Shown piece by piece: positions 7,437 to 15,983 of a stretch of DNA of 64,000 nt (positions are counted from its first letter, which is position 1; each line of letters opens with the position of its first letter). Position numbers and translations under genes: made by a program. Origin of the DNA: UBA8401 sp041665525 (GTDB lineage Bacteria; Bacteroidota; Ignavibacteria; UBA10030; UBA8401); NCBI GenBank assembly GCA_041665525.1, contig JBAYIS010000006.1, positions 1-64,000 on the forward strand. The letters are read 5' to 3'. The notes beneath the pieces were generated by a model. It searched no databases and had not been told where the DNA came from. It saw only the letters and a list, made by a program, of their open reading frames with translations.

Positions 7437-9826
7437 AGGGAACCTATAACTTAAATATCGAGACGGCGAGCCCCAACTGGGGCCCGCTTGTTGCCAAGAT
7501 AAAAGAGAAGGTTGAAATTGCTCAGGTTGCAGATAAACTCAATGTCATAAAGAAATATAATCTGCAAAAGACAGGATCATCGCTTCAGGGAGATTGTCCG
7601 ACTGGTCATCCTTCGGCGAATCACAGTTGCTTCAGCATTGACACCAAAGAAGGACTTTATCATTGTTTTTCCTGTAACGAAGCAGGAGATATTATTTCAT
7701 TGGTAGAACTGGTGGAATCTAAAAGCTTTATTGAATCGATGCGATGGCTTGTAGAAACATTCATCCCTGAGTTAAAGGATGAACTCGATGGTCTCATCAG
7801 TCATTTATCAGAGGAAGAAAAAGAGTTTTTTGAAAGAGGGATGCTCTATCGCGCAGTTTTTGAAAATGGGAAACAACAGATGGGGGAACCAATAGCCCAA
7901 GTTGTTATGGATTATTTGGTGAAAGAAAGAGGATACGATCCAACAAAACTTCCTTTAACTGAATTCATCTATTGGGATACCGATGCAAACATCCGGGCAT
8001 TTCTGAATAAAAAGTTTCCTGCGATGGCAGATGAAATCAAAAACCTTCCGTTGCAAGGAGCGTTTGGAGATCAATTCCGTCTAGCGATACCGTTCAAAGA
8101 TCGTAATGGAGTCATCACAGGTTTTATGAAACGTGCACATACGCCTCGGGGTTTTGCAATTCAAGGAAAAGATGCTCGTTGGGACTCTACAACTGGACTA
8201 ACCAAAAGAGATCTTTTTGGTTTGAACCGGATCCGCAAACTGAACAAAGTCATTGTAGTTGAAGGATATCCGGATGCGACGTACTTGCCAGCACTCGGTC
8301 TAGATAACATTGTTGCTCTAGGTCAGGGAAAATTCTCTAACGAATATTTGAATGGACTTCGTGCGAAGAATATCAAACAAATAATCCTCGCATTAGATAA
8401 TGATAATGTTGGTCCGACAAACACTGAGGATATTGTAAAACTACTCAGTCGCAGTGATATTCAAGTATTTGTAATTGACCCGATACAGATGGGAGCACAT
8501 AAAGATCCGGATGAGTTCGTGAAAGCAAACGGAATTGATGCGTTCAAAAACCTTATGAATAATGCCATCAGTGGTGAAAGATGGTATGCTGATAGAATTC
8601 TGAAGTCAAATAATCTGGCAACAGATCAAGGGAAAACCGATGCTATCAATGCAGTGCTTGAACTTGCATCGACATTAAACAATCCTCTAGAAATTCAAAG
8701 CGTAATAGATCATCTAACTCAAGTATTAGTGCTTTCTCCTGAATTACTCAATGAACGGTTTGAACAATTCAAGAATGCTAATGCAGAGAAAATGCTGCTT
8801 GAAGGTATCAAACAGATTGCGAATACCACTTCACAATTAGTCAAAGAAGGAGAAGGCAAGCGTGCATCAGAAATTATTTCGATGGAGACACAAAAACTGG
8901 TAGTGCGATACGGCAAGTCGAAAGTAGATCCTCCATTACCATTGAATGAATTTCTATTGCAAAAACAACAAAGAGACAGTGGTCGTAATAAAGGAGATTT
9001 GCTTGGATGTTCACTGCAACAGTTTCCTCTGATCCAAGAAATGATATATGGGTTGCAATCCGGGCTTTACATTATTGCCGCTGATCCTAACGTCGGTAAA
9101 ACGATGTTTCAGATCAATCTGGCAGTGGACGTCCTTAATTCCAATCCGGCAGCATCCGTTTTATTCTATTCGATGGATGACTCACGGGAAAGAATTGTCG
9201 ACCGATTCCTTGCAAAGTTGACGCAGATATCGATCAATGATGTGCAGTTCAAATTGGACGATCAAGCTCAACAACAACAACTTGATGATGCCTATGCTCA
9301 GCTTACACATTGGTTTGATGCTGGTCGATTAGAGATCTATGAACTGAATGAATCTCTGACGATGAGTTCGATCAATCTTGAGATACGAGAACATAAGAAC
9401 AGAGATAAAACAGTTGTCTTCATAGATGGCATTTATAATGTTCCAATCGAAGGGGAAAGTTCTCCAATACGTGAACAGAACATTGAACGTGCAAATCAAG
9501 TGAAAAACTTGGTGAAGTTATTCAAAATACCTGTGATCGTTTCTGCTGAATTACGAAAACGTGAACAGGGAGATAAAGGAAAGAAAGGGCGTTCTCTACA
9601 CGATATTATGGAAACGGGTAAATACGGGTACAATGCTGATCTCATCTGGTTGCTTCACGAAGCTAAAAATGCCGGAGCTGTTCAAAATGGAACGCAGATC
9701 ATCAATGTATTATTCGCAAAAAATAAGCTATCCGGATTCAAAGAAGTTATCAAAATGGAATTCACGAAGGAGATCGCTCTGTTCCGTGAAACCGGAATTG
9801 CTGGAGTAGACGAGGAGGACGTATAA
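7433..9826 (+). CDS. bifunctional DNA primase-helicase (CHC2-Toprim-DnaB)
   Basis: A 797-residue fusion of primase and replicative helicase, as in T7 gp4 and many plasmid or phage replicons. The N-terminus has a CHC2-type zinc finger (CPTGHPSANHSC then YHCFSCNEAGD, residues ~55-85). The Toprim primase core follows, with VVEGYPDA near residue 275 and LALDNDNVG near 320. The C-terminal RecA-like DnaB domain has Walker A ADPNVGKT near 549 and Walker B VVFIDG near 661. Together these domains prime and unwind DNA at a fork. It overlaps the upstream gene by four bases and the downstream one by one base (TAATG), so the module is a tight operon. This is the strongest evidence that the island replicates, or once did, as its own replicon. 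Confidence 0.92.
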   Translation: MKGTYNLNIETASPNWGPLVAKIKEKVEIAQVADKLNVIKKYNLQKTGSSLQGDCPTGHPSANHSCFSIDTKEGLYHCFSCNEAGDIISLVELVESKSFIESMRWLVETFIPELKDELDGLISHLSEEEKEFFERGMLYRAVFENGKQQMGEPIAQVVMDYLVKERGYDPTKLPLTEFIYWDTDANIRAFLNKKFPAMADEIKNLPLQGAFGDQFRLAIPFKDRNGVITGFMKRAHTPRGFAIQGKDARWDSTTGLTKRDLFGLNRIRKLNKVIVVEGYPDATYLPALGLDNIVALGQGKFSNEYLNGLRAKNIKQIILALDNDNVGPTNTEDIVKLLSRSDIQVFVIDPIQMGAHKDPDEFVKANGIDAFKNLMNNAISGERWYADRILKSNNLATDQGKTDAINAVLELASTLNNPLEIQSVIDHLTQVLVLSPELLNERFEQFKNANAEKMLLEGIKQIANTTSQLVKEGEGKRASEIISMETQKLVVRYGKSKVDPPLPLNEFLLQKQQRDSGRNKGDLLGCSLQQFPLIQEMIYGLQSGLYIIAADPNVGKTMFQINLAVDVLNSNPAASVLFYSMDDSRERIVDRFLAKLTQISINDVQFKLDDQAQQQQLDDAYAQLTHWFDAGRLEIYELNESLTMSSINLEIREHKNRDKTVVFIDGIYNVPIEGESSPIREQNIERANQVKNLVKLFKIPVIVSAELRKREQGDKGKKGRSLHDIMETGKYGYNADLIWLLHEAKNAGAVQNGTQIINVLFAKNKLSGFKEVIKMEFTKEIALFRETGIAGVDEEDV

Positions 9827-10164
9827 TGAAATATGTTGAGATATACGTTAAGTCATTGATCCATAGACCGGCACAGGAAACCGTGTCGGTTGAATGCAAG
9901 AAGTTCAACCTTCCTGGCTTGAGGACTTCAAAGGATCTTGCAGCAGTGGAAATACGTAGATGCAAAAAGGAATACAACTACGCATTACGCGAATATCAAA
10001 AGAATAAAATCAAGATAAAATCATTGAAAGGAGATATGAAATCCGATATGAGCAAACGCCTTAAATCTTCTCAGGAACATTTAAATTCTCTGCTACACAA
10101 GATTGGTGTTTTTACACCATCGGAACGAGTTCATGGATTCGAGGAGGTGAATGATGCCGAATAA
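9826..10164 (+). CDS. hypothetical 112-residue protein
   Basis: A small basic protein with no recognised family. The start is well supported: GAGGAGG lies just before ATG 9826, which shares its first base with the stop of the primase-helicase gene. Residues ~40-90 are rich in Lys and Arg and look like a helical hairpin, so nucleic-acid or protein binding is plausible. Its end overlaps the start of the initiator-like gene by about 11-14 bases, depending on which ATG that gene uses, which keeps it inside the replication operon. Function unknown. Confidence 0.55.
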   Translation: MKYVEIYVKSLIHRPAQETVSVECKKFNLPGLRTSKDLAAVEIRRCKKEYNYALREYQKNKIKIKSLKGDMKSDMSKRLKSSQEHLNSLLHKIGVFTPSERVHGFEEVNDAE

Positions 10165-11107
10165 ATTAGTGAATGTCGGTCTTCACTTGCAGATGTTGAA
10201 GTTTGGTTCAACACCGGATCCAACGAAACCTTCGCTTGACGATAATGTTAAGGATGTTTCGGTAGTGGCCAAAGCAAGAAAACATCATCTAATCCGAACA
10301 GGAGTTGAACTCAGTTACGCAGAAAACAGAGCTATGTTTGCTGTGCAGAAGTTGCTCGATGAAACAGCGTTTAGAGGAAATGCAAGGCCGGTGAAACTGC
10401 CCCACGAAAATTCTTACAAGATGAAGGGAAGCCAGCCAGTGCTGGATATTAAAATAGCCGATTATCTTGAAGCCTATGGAGTTAAGAAAACAAAAACATC
10501 CAGGCAAAAGAATGAATTCAGCGCACAAGGGAGGAGGTCAGTTCTTGAGGCGTTGAAATCACTGGCGAGTAAATCTTTTCTACTGGTATACGAACGCGAA
10601 GTTTACTCTAAAAAAGAACCGGGTAAAGTATTACGAAAAGAGTTGATTGAAACAGTAGATCGGCTGATTGATCTTAAACAAGAGGATGGGCGATTGGTAA
10701 TATCGCCATCTCCAATATTGTTCGATCAACACGATACCTACTATATGATACTGCCAGAAGATATGTATACCGGTGTTGTAGAGGAAAAACAGAGATCAAA
10801 AGTATTGTTCATCGAGTATCTGTTTTATCATCATGAGAAGCAGCGAAGCTCAGGTGGTAACAAAAAATATCTGATCACACGCCAAATGGAAACAATCGGG
10901 TATGCGATTGGATTGGGAAACCTGATCGAAACAAGGCAGACAAAGAAACTTCGTTCTATACTGAACGAATATTATGAGTTCGCACGGCAAAAAGGATATC
11001 TCCGCAAGTATGAAATTGATGCAGAAGGTGCTCGATACGAAAGAGTCGATAAACTTTATATCAATGCAGCCACAATGAGTGAGCTCCGGAAAGTTGCTAA
11101 GGTCTAG
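10154..11107 (+). CDS. winged-helix replication initiator-like protein
   Basis: A 317-residue protein (318 if the first of two tandem ATGs, 10151, is used). AGGAGG at 10142-10147 stands 3 bases from ATG 10151 and 6 from ATG 10154, so 10154 is the better spaced start. Two helical DNA-binding-like regions, around QKNEFSAQGRRSVLEALKSL (near 115-135) and around RSKVLFIEYLFYHHEKQRS through KKLRSILNEYYEFARQKGYL (near 215-285), fit the two winged-helix domains of plasmid Rep initiators. No catalytic motif is visible. The decisive context is the three 22-bp iterons that start in its final codons. Family membership is inferred from fold and position, not from a signature motif. Confidence 0.62.
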   Translation: MPNKLVNVGLHLQMLKFGSTPDPTKPSLDDNVKDVSVVAKARKHHLIRTGVELSYAENRAMFAVQKLLDETAFRGNARPVKLPHENSYKMKGSQPVLDIKIADYLEAYGVKKTKTSRQKNEFSAQGRRSVLEALKSLASKSFLLVYEREVYSKKEPGKVLRKELIETVDRLIDLKQEDGRLVISPSPILFDQHDTYYMILPEDMYTGVVEEKQRSKVLFIEYLFYHHEKQRSSGGNKKYLITRQMETIGYAIGLGNLIETRQTKKLRSILNEYYEFARQKGYLRKYEIDAEGARYERVDKLYINAATMSELRKVAKV

Positions 11108-11167
11108 TACCGTTGTGTGCAAGGTCTACTAGTGTTGGTTGCAAAGTCTAGTACTGTTCATTGCAAG
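11102..11167. repeat. three contiguous 22-bp iterons, putative replication origin
   Basis: Three imperfect repeats abut exactly: 11102-11123, 11124-11145 and 11146-11167. All share GTCTA at positions 1-5, TA at 7-8, GTT at 11-13 and TGCAA at 17-21. Copies 1 and 3 match at 18 of 22 bases, copies 2 and 3 at 17 of 22. A period of 22 bp (two helical turns) and position beside an initiator-like gene are typical of plasmid origins bound by Rep. The first copy includes the stop codon of that gene. A+T-rich DNA follows, as expected of an unwinding zone. Confidence 0.72.
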
Positions 11168-11219
11168 CACACCGATTACGCTCAATGTTTAAAGCCGATA
11201 TTTCACCAAAAATTACCTA

Positions 11220-11273
11220 TAGATACTAGTAGATACTAGTATGCACTCTCCCTCCGCTGTCGCTTCGGGAGAG
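11220..11273. repeat. 10-bp tandem repeat followed by a hairpin beside the iterons
   Basis: TAGATACTAG occurs twice in perfect tandem (11220-11239) and shares the CTAGTA-like core of the iterons. It is followed by CTCTCCC (11246-11252) and its exact complement GGGAGAG (11267-11273) around a 14-base loop, without a T-run. The pair may be a second initiator-binding or plasmid-control site, or a weak transcription stop after the replication operon. Confidence 0.45.
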
Positions 11274-11302
11274 ATTAAAAATAAAATGAATGGAGAAAAA
11301 AT

Positions 11303-11812
11303 ATGTTTTTTGGAAGAGAGCTAAGTTTTGTCACGCATTATGGAAAATATGAACCGGTTTATATAATATCATTGTCACAATTTCTTAATTCAGGATGTGC
11401 CCATGCATTGCATGATCCACTTAGGGATTCGTTAGATGCCTACATCACTGAATGGGAAATAGATAATCTGCCGTTACACGTATTTACGGATAAAAAAGAA
11501 TTCATTACGTTTCTTGAAATATTAAATGATATATCATCTATTCACTTTAATTCAGATAGATGGAAAGTATACAATCTTTACTATACAACACTCAAAGAAC
11601 AAGGAATTGATATTTGGATGGAACTTCGTCATGCTTCAAGACTTCCTTCAGATGATGAAGCAAAAGCATATTTAGACGATCTCAACAAGAGATTACGGAA
11701 ACATTTTGAACAGTTTCCATTGCATCACGATAATCCTATTAAACTTCGTGGACAAAAGGGACCACTGAGGAAGTCAAGGAATATCCCACCACGGAATGTC
11801 ACTTGGCAATGA
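11303..11812 (+). CDS. hypothetical 169-residue protein
   Basis: No family recognised. The protein is soluble and has an acidic middle and a basic tail. Residues ~5-60 look alpha/beta (LSFVTHYGKYEPVYIISLSQ), the middle is helical with several Trp and Tyr, and the C-terminus has a run of Lys/Arg/Pro that could contact nucleic acid. GGAG lies about 8 bases before ATG 11303. It is the only gene between the iteron region and the sigma-factor gene, and is on the same strand, so it belongs to the island. Function unknown. Confidence 0.55.
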   Translation: MFFGRELSFVTHYGKYEPVYIISLSQFLNSGCAHALHDPLRDSLDAYITEWEIDNLPLHVFTDKKEFITFLEILNDISSIHFNSDRWKVYNLYYTTLKEQGIDIWMELRHASRLPSDDEAKAYLDDLNKRLRKHFEQFPLHHDNPIKLRGQKGPLRKSRNIPPRNVTWQ

Positions 11813-12111
11813 ATTGGGGAGACAATGCCACTGAAAACGAGGATAATGGACGAATACCGGTATTTTTCTTCAGTATTGAATATGATTGAACTTTTTGCCC
11901 ATCTAAACAGTCTAAATGGGAAATAGATGCCAGAAACCGCTAAAATTAAAGAATATCGTAATGTTTATTACGTCCATTAAGAACTAGACGACCGAATTAC
12001 TTGTTAAAGTAGTATCGAATGCCAATTAGAGAGCATTTTAGTGGTTCCATAAGGTTTTTAACCATAAAGAGTATTGTTTGCTACTTAAAATATTAAAATA
12101 AGGGAAGTTGA
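11813..12111 (+). promoter_or_regulatory. intergenic region upstream of the sigma-factor gene
   Basis: About 300 bases with no gene. It holds two short dyads: CCCAT / ATGGG flanking a 13-base loop around 11900-11920, and CGTAAT / ATTACG (11957-11962 / 11967-11972) with a GTTT loop. The second has the shape of a regulator site. The promoter of the sigma-factor gene must lie here or close by, but no -10/-35 pair stands out. Confidence 0.35.
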
Positions 12112-12969
12112 ATGGCTAAAAACGCAAAACAGTTCACGAATAGAGAAAGTAAGTCGCTTGATAATTATCTGCACGAGATTGGTAAAGTTGAATTGTTAAC
12201 TCCACAAGAGGAGATTGAACTTGCAAAACGCATCAAAAAGGGTGATCAAGCAGCACTGGAGAAATTAACGAAAGCCAACTTAAGGTTCGTCGTGAGTGTC
12301 GCAAAGCAATTTCAGAACCAGGGGTTATCGTTGGGTGACCTGATCAACGAAGGAAATCTTGGTCTGATCAAAGCGGCGAAGCGATTCGATGAGACCCGTG
12401 GTTTTAAGTTCATCTCGTACGCTGTGTGGTGGATCCGTCAATCTATCCTTCAAGCTCTGGCTGAACAATCGCGTATCGTTCGTCTACCGTTAAACAAGGT
12501 TGGTGATTTGAATAAAATTACTAGGGCATTCAGTCAGCTTGAACAAGAATATGAGAGAGTTCCGAGCGCACACGAACTAGCTGAAGAACTGAATATGTCA
12601 GTCCATCAAGTATCAGATACAATGAGTATAGCGGGAAGACATATCTCTGTTGACGCTCCATTAACACAAGGAGAAGAGAACAGTTTACTCGATGTTATTA
12701 AGGATGATCGGCAACTGGCTCCGGATTCAACCTTAATGGATGAATCTTTGAAAAACGATGTGAAGCGTGTTCTTTCTTCATTGAACGAACGTGAATCTGA
12801 AGTGGTCCGTTTATATTTTGGGCTTCATACAGAACATTCTTTGACCTTGGAAGAAATCGGGGAAAAATTCAACCTTACCCGCGAGCGCGTCCGTCAGATC
12901 AAAGAGAAAGCGATCCATCGTTTGCGTCATGAATCTCGCAGCAGAAATTTGCGAGTGTATCTGGGATGA
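12112..12969 (+). CDS. RpoD/SigA-like sigma-70 factor
   Basis: A 285-residue primary-type sigma factor, the length usual for Bacteroidota SigA, which lacks region 1.1. Region 1.2 lies near residues 12-45 (SLDNYLHEIGKVELLTPQEE), region 2 near 50-125 with NEGNLGLIKAAKRFDETRGF and the promoter-melting YAVWWIRQ, region 3 near 125-200, and region 4 near 215-275 with the helix-turn-helix LTLEEIGEKFNLTRERVRQI. It directs RNA polymerase to promoters. It lies left of the tRNA-Lys fragment, that is, inside the integrated element as I interpret it, so it may be a second copy carried as cargo rather than the host's own rpoD. Region 4 has some unusual residues (RLYFGLHTEHS), which hints at divergence. Family certain, host-versus-element origin open. 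Confidence 0.92.
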   Translation: MAKNAKQFTNRESKSLDNYLHEIGKVELLTPQEEIELAKRIKKGDQAALEKLTKANLRFVVSVAKQFQNQGLSLGDLINEGNLGLIKAAKRFDETRGFKFISYAVWWIRQSILQALAEQSRIVRLPLNKVGDLNKITRAFSQLEQEYERVPSAHELAEELNMSVHQVSDTMSIAGRHISVDAPLTQGEENSLLDVIKDDRQLAPDSTLMDESLKNDVKRVLSSLNERESEVVRLYFGLHTEHSLTLEEIGEKFNLTRERVRQIKEKAIHRLRHESRSRNLRVYLG

Positions 12970-13168
12970 CATGGAGGAGAAATGGTTTCTGCTTTGAAGA
13001 TTTATTTCGTACTTTGGTAAATACTTCTTCACCAAAAATGTACCGGAGAAATAATTGGCGGTATGATTTAAAAAATTCTATATTACGAGTGCTAACAGAA
13101 TTGCTAACAAACACACTTTTTTTGGCTGTTCACCTATTGAAAATTTAAAATAAACAGCACTTTTTGGG
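12970..13168. other. right end of the island, no gene
   Basis: About 200 A+T-rich bases between the sigma-factor gene and the tRNA fragment. A 60-residue frame (12966-13148) is weak, overlaps the sigma-gene stop and has no family likeness. I see no complete inverted repeat that would mark a transposon end; an integrase core site would lie at the right edge of this stretch. Confidence 0.4.
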
Positions 13169-13210
13169 CTTTTAAGCAGAGGGTCGATGGTTCGAGACCA
13201 TCCGCGATCA
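13169..13210 (+). pseudogene. 3' fragment of tRNA-Lys(UUU), attachment-site scar
   Basis: The bases read as the 3' part of a tRNA: anticodon loop CTTTTAA (13169-13175, anticodon TTT at 13171-13173), the 3' strand of the anticodon stem GCAGA (13176-13180), variable loop, a perfect T-arm GATGG-TTCGAGA-CCATC (13186-13202), the 3' acceptor strand CGCGATC (13203-13209) and discriminator A. The matching 5' parts (TCTGC for the anticodon stem, GATCGCG for the acceptor) are absent in the preceding 75 bases, so the gene is incomplete. This is the usual product of site-specific integration into a tRNA gene: the incoming element restores the full tRNA at one end and leaves the displaced 3' half at the other. 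Confidence 0.8.
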
Positions 13211-13211
13211 C

Positions 13212-13238
13212 AAATCCCGCACTTTGTGCGGGATTTTT
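13212..13238 (+). terminator. rho-independent terminator of the former tRNA-Lys gene
   Basis: AAATCCCGCAC (13212-13222) and GTGCGGGATTT (13226-13236) form a perfect 11-bp stem with a TTT loop, ending in a T-run. It starts two bases after the tRNA fragment, as expected if the original tRNA terminator stayed with the displaced 3' half. Confidence 0.85.
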
Positions 13239-13324
13239 CATTTTAAAGCCTGCCGAAAAGCGCCATGTGTTGAAAATTTGTTGAAAGGATTTTCAACGAT
13301 GCGCATTGCGTTGATCGTTTGATA

Positions 13325-15577
13325 CTATTTCAATAATAGCATCTTTTTGACATCGGCAAAATTATTTATGTGCAACTGATAAAAATATATCCCGCCGGGC
13401 ATTGCTGATGCGTTCCATTCTACTTCCTTCCATCCCATCGGTTGTTCTTCATTCACGAGTATTGCAATCATCCTTCCGAGAATATCGTGAACTGTTAGAT
13501 TCACGTGTGCGGTGGAGGGGAGGAAATACCGAATTGTTGTGGATGGATTGAATGGATTCGGATAATTCTGCGAAAGCGAAAATACTTTCGGCACATTTCC
13601 AACTTCTACTTCAACGTGCTGAGAATATTTGCTTGCACCATTGCGGTCAATTTGTTTTAAACGATACAAATACTTGCCTGCCGAAATATGGTTATCGATA
13701 AAAGTATATTCTTTGGGACTATTGGACGTTCCGCTCCCTTCAACAAAACCCACGTTCTTCCAATTATCAATTATCAATTTTCCATTATCAATTGTTTTTC
13801 TTTCTATTTCAAACCCATAATTGTTCACTTCTGTTGCTGTTAACCAAACAAGCGTTATTACAGAGTGTGACACGGTTGCTGTAAATGCAGAGAGTTCCAC
13901 CGGCAGTGCGCCGCTTTCACCGAGTGTCCAATCTGAAAAAGCAGTTACCCCGTTTTTTGTTGCTGTATGCGCTGTTGTATTAACTGTTATTGCTTGAGTT
14001 TCCCAAGCAGAACCGCTCCACCGTGCGAGATCATAGCCCGATTCTGTTCCTGCAATATCACCAGCCAGATATTGAAACGTGAGATCTGCAGAAGTTATAT
14101 TGGCTCCTGCTGTTATTGTCCAATACATATTCAGCGAATTGGCTCCCGCATTGGGATGCCTGCTGCCTGTAGTCTTCACCATAAAATCATCTTGTGTGGC
14201 TATAACAGCTGTTACAGGTGTGTATCCGTTTGCTGTGCCAACATGATAAGTTTGTGAACCGGTTATAGATGTTTTCTTCAGGTTGCCAATAACATGGCCG
14301 CTCGTTCGTACTATGTTATTGGCAGTAATTGTGTGGGATCCTGTAATAAGATTACCCTGTTGTAGAACGAGACGATTATTAATTGAAACATTTGCCGTCA
14401 ATGTGACCCCATTTGAATTGTTTATGATTAAAGTATCTATTATAGCAGGAAGTCCATCACCGGTATTTTGTGCAGAACTGCCATTGTAGACAAATGCACA
14501 TCCTGTATTGTAGACTCGCCCACCGGTTACTTGAATATTACCGGTACTGCCGCTTGCAGCAATTCCATTCGGTGAACCAATAAAGATTTTTTGGTCAAGA
14601 TAAACGGATCCGGAACCCTTTAATGCATATACGCCACAATCGAGGTTTCCCTGTGAAACAAGTCTGCGGTTAGCAGCAATCGGTAAATCGCTTGAGAGCA
14701 CTAAGAGAGCTGGAGCGGAATAAGTATAAAAATTAATGTTACTATTTATGAACGAACTTCCGCCAATAGAATAAAAAGTTGTGACAGAATCCACACTCCC
14801 CATATCTATTTCTACTGAATCACTGCCGGAAGTCTTAATAATCCCGCCTGTATGATTGATGCCGTTTATTGTTTGAAAGGTGAGATTAGTATAGCCTGAG
14901 CTTAAGTTCGATAAATTGAGGATTCCACCATTTACATAGAGTCTTCCATAAACGCGGGATGTACCGCTAAAAATAAATTCGTTACTCCCGCCGCCGGTGT
15001 TCTCAATTATTAAATCGCCCCAGATCCTTCCACCATCGAACCCATAATTTATCCAGTTGCCGCCTAAGCTTGCTATATCAATTTTAAGGTTTCCCCAATG
15101 GGATGTAGAAGGTAGAGAAACCGGCGCGTTTCCTCCGCCTGCCCATTTAAGGAAAGTCATGGTACTATTGCTTGCAAAGGTTCGAGATATTGTTCCGGGA
15201 ATGTCAGCCGTTGTCCCATTTTCTACAGCACTCACAACCGAGTGAATATATGTTCCACCGTTTTGAACTTCAAAGTACGTTACACTGATAAGATGAGCGG
15301 CTGTTAATGTACCGCCATCTTCAATTTTCAATGTTGATCCGCTTCCTGATATATTCCAAGAGGCAGAAGTTGTCACTGTTTGGCCACTTTGTATTACAAA
15401 CGTATCGTAATTATTTCCAAAACTTATTCCGCCAATAGGAGTCCCATCGCGGGATGTACTCCAATTTTCCGGATCATTTGCAGCTAACACACTGTTTCTG
15501 CAATAATACGTTGTTTGGCTTTGCAACAAAATATGGAATGCTACTGTTAAGAGAAGAATATAGTTGATATACTTCAT
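13325..15577 (-). CDS. T9SS-exported large surface protein with C-terminal sorting domain
   Basis: A 750-residue secreted protein. A signal peptide (INYILLLTVAFHILLQSQ) is followed by a long Gly/Ser/Thr/Asn-rich region with repeated short beta strands (~40-545), probably a beta-helix. After ~555 comes a fibronectin-like stretch (LPVELSAFTATVSHS). Residues ~668-750 are a type IX secretion sorting domain with LSQNYPNPFNPSTTIRYF and a GIYFYQL...KKMLLLK tail. Such domains direct export through the outer membrane and are then cleaved or anchored. It is on the minus strand facing the tRNA scar and looks like native chromosome. The substrate or adhesion target is not evident. Confidence 0.88.
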   Translation of the reverse strand: MKYINYILLLTVAFHILLQSQTTYYCRNSVLAANDPENWSTSRDGTPIGGISFGNNYDTFVIQSGQTVTTSASWNISGSGSTLKIEDGGTLTAAHLISVTYFEVQNGGTYIHSVVSAVENGTTADIPGTISRTFASNSTMTFLKWAGGGNAPVSLPSTSHWGNLKIDIASLGGNWINYGFDGGRIWGDLIIENTGGGSNEFIFSGTSRVYGRLYVNGGILNLSNLSSGYTNLTFQTINGINHTGGIIKTSGSDSVEIDMGSVDSVTTFYSIGGSSFINSNINFYTYSAPALLVLSSDLPIAANRRLVSQGNLDCGVYALKGSGSVYLDQKIFIGSPNGIAASGSTGNIQVTGGRVYNTGCAFVYNGSSAQNTGDGLPAIIDTLIINNSNGVTLTANVSINNRLVLQQGNLITGSHTITANNIVRTSGHVIGNLKKTSITGSQTYHVGTANGYTPVTAVIATQDDFMVKTTGSRHPNAGANSLNMYWTITAGANITSADLTFQYLAGDIAGTESGYDLARWSGSAWETQAITVNTTAHTATKNGVTAFSDWTLGESGALPVELSAFTATVSHSVITLVWLTATEVNNYGFEIERKTIDNGKLIIDNWKNVGFVEGSGTSNSPKEYTFIDNHISAGKYLYRLKQIDRNGASKYSQHVEVEVGNVPKVFSLSQNYPNPFNPSTTIRYFLPSTAHVNLTVHDILGRMIAILVNEEQPMGWKEVEWNASAMPGGIYFYQLHINNFADVKKMLLLK

Positions 15578-15983
15578 ACGAAAGTCCCCGAGTTTTGCAG
15601 TAATGGAAGAGCTTGTACGTACACATCGAATGAGTGAAGTAAACGTAAAGCACTATCGCAAATAGCGATAAATCTATCTTGAATGTATTTGGAATGGAGA
15701 ACCGGCTTTGCCGGTGGATGGAAAGAGGGAAGATGTAAGTTCGGAATCTATGATCCCGGGATCCAATTCGCGGCTTGAGCCGGCGAATTACAATGTATGT
15801 GAAATGAACGTACGTTGAATTCGAGAGAGAATCAATAATGAATTTCCATGTCACATTTCTATATACTCCAGCTTGTCGATGGAAAATTCGCCTCCTCTAA
15901 AAAAAATCCTGCAACAAAAACGAAAATTAACACTATACTATACTGTTTGTTTTTTATTTTCAGACAGAACATTTGAGTATTCT
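15578..15983. other. divergent intergenic region with two palindromes
   Basis: Between two divergent T9SS cargo genes, so both promoters are probably here. It contains ACCGGC-TTT-GCCGGT (15701-15715) and an AATTCGC / GCGAATT dyad (15765-15771 / 15783-15789). Both look like short mobile palindromes of the kind seen in other gaps of this window. No gene is seen; frames that cover it are poor. Confidence 0.4.

Noticed and set aside
11102..11167. Short CRISPR-like array
   Set aside because: The three repeats abut with no spacers, and no Cas gene is near; iterons fit better.
12966..13148. 60-residue frame after the sigma-factor gene
   Set aside because: It overlaps the sigma-gene stop, has no family likeness and no ribosome-binding site, and lies in the island's end region.
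13090..13210. Complete tRNA-Lys gene
   Set aside because: No sequence complementary to the 3' acceptor or anticodon strands lies in the preceding 75 bases.
13629..15245. Several plus-strand frames inside the T9SS gene
   Set aside because: They are opposite-strand shadows of a 750-residue gene with a signal peptide and sorting domain.
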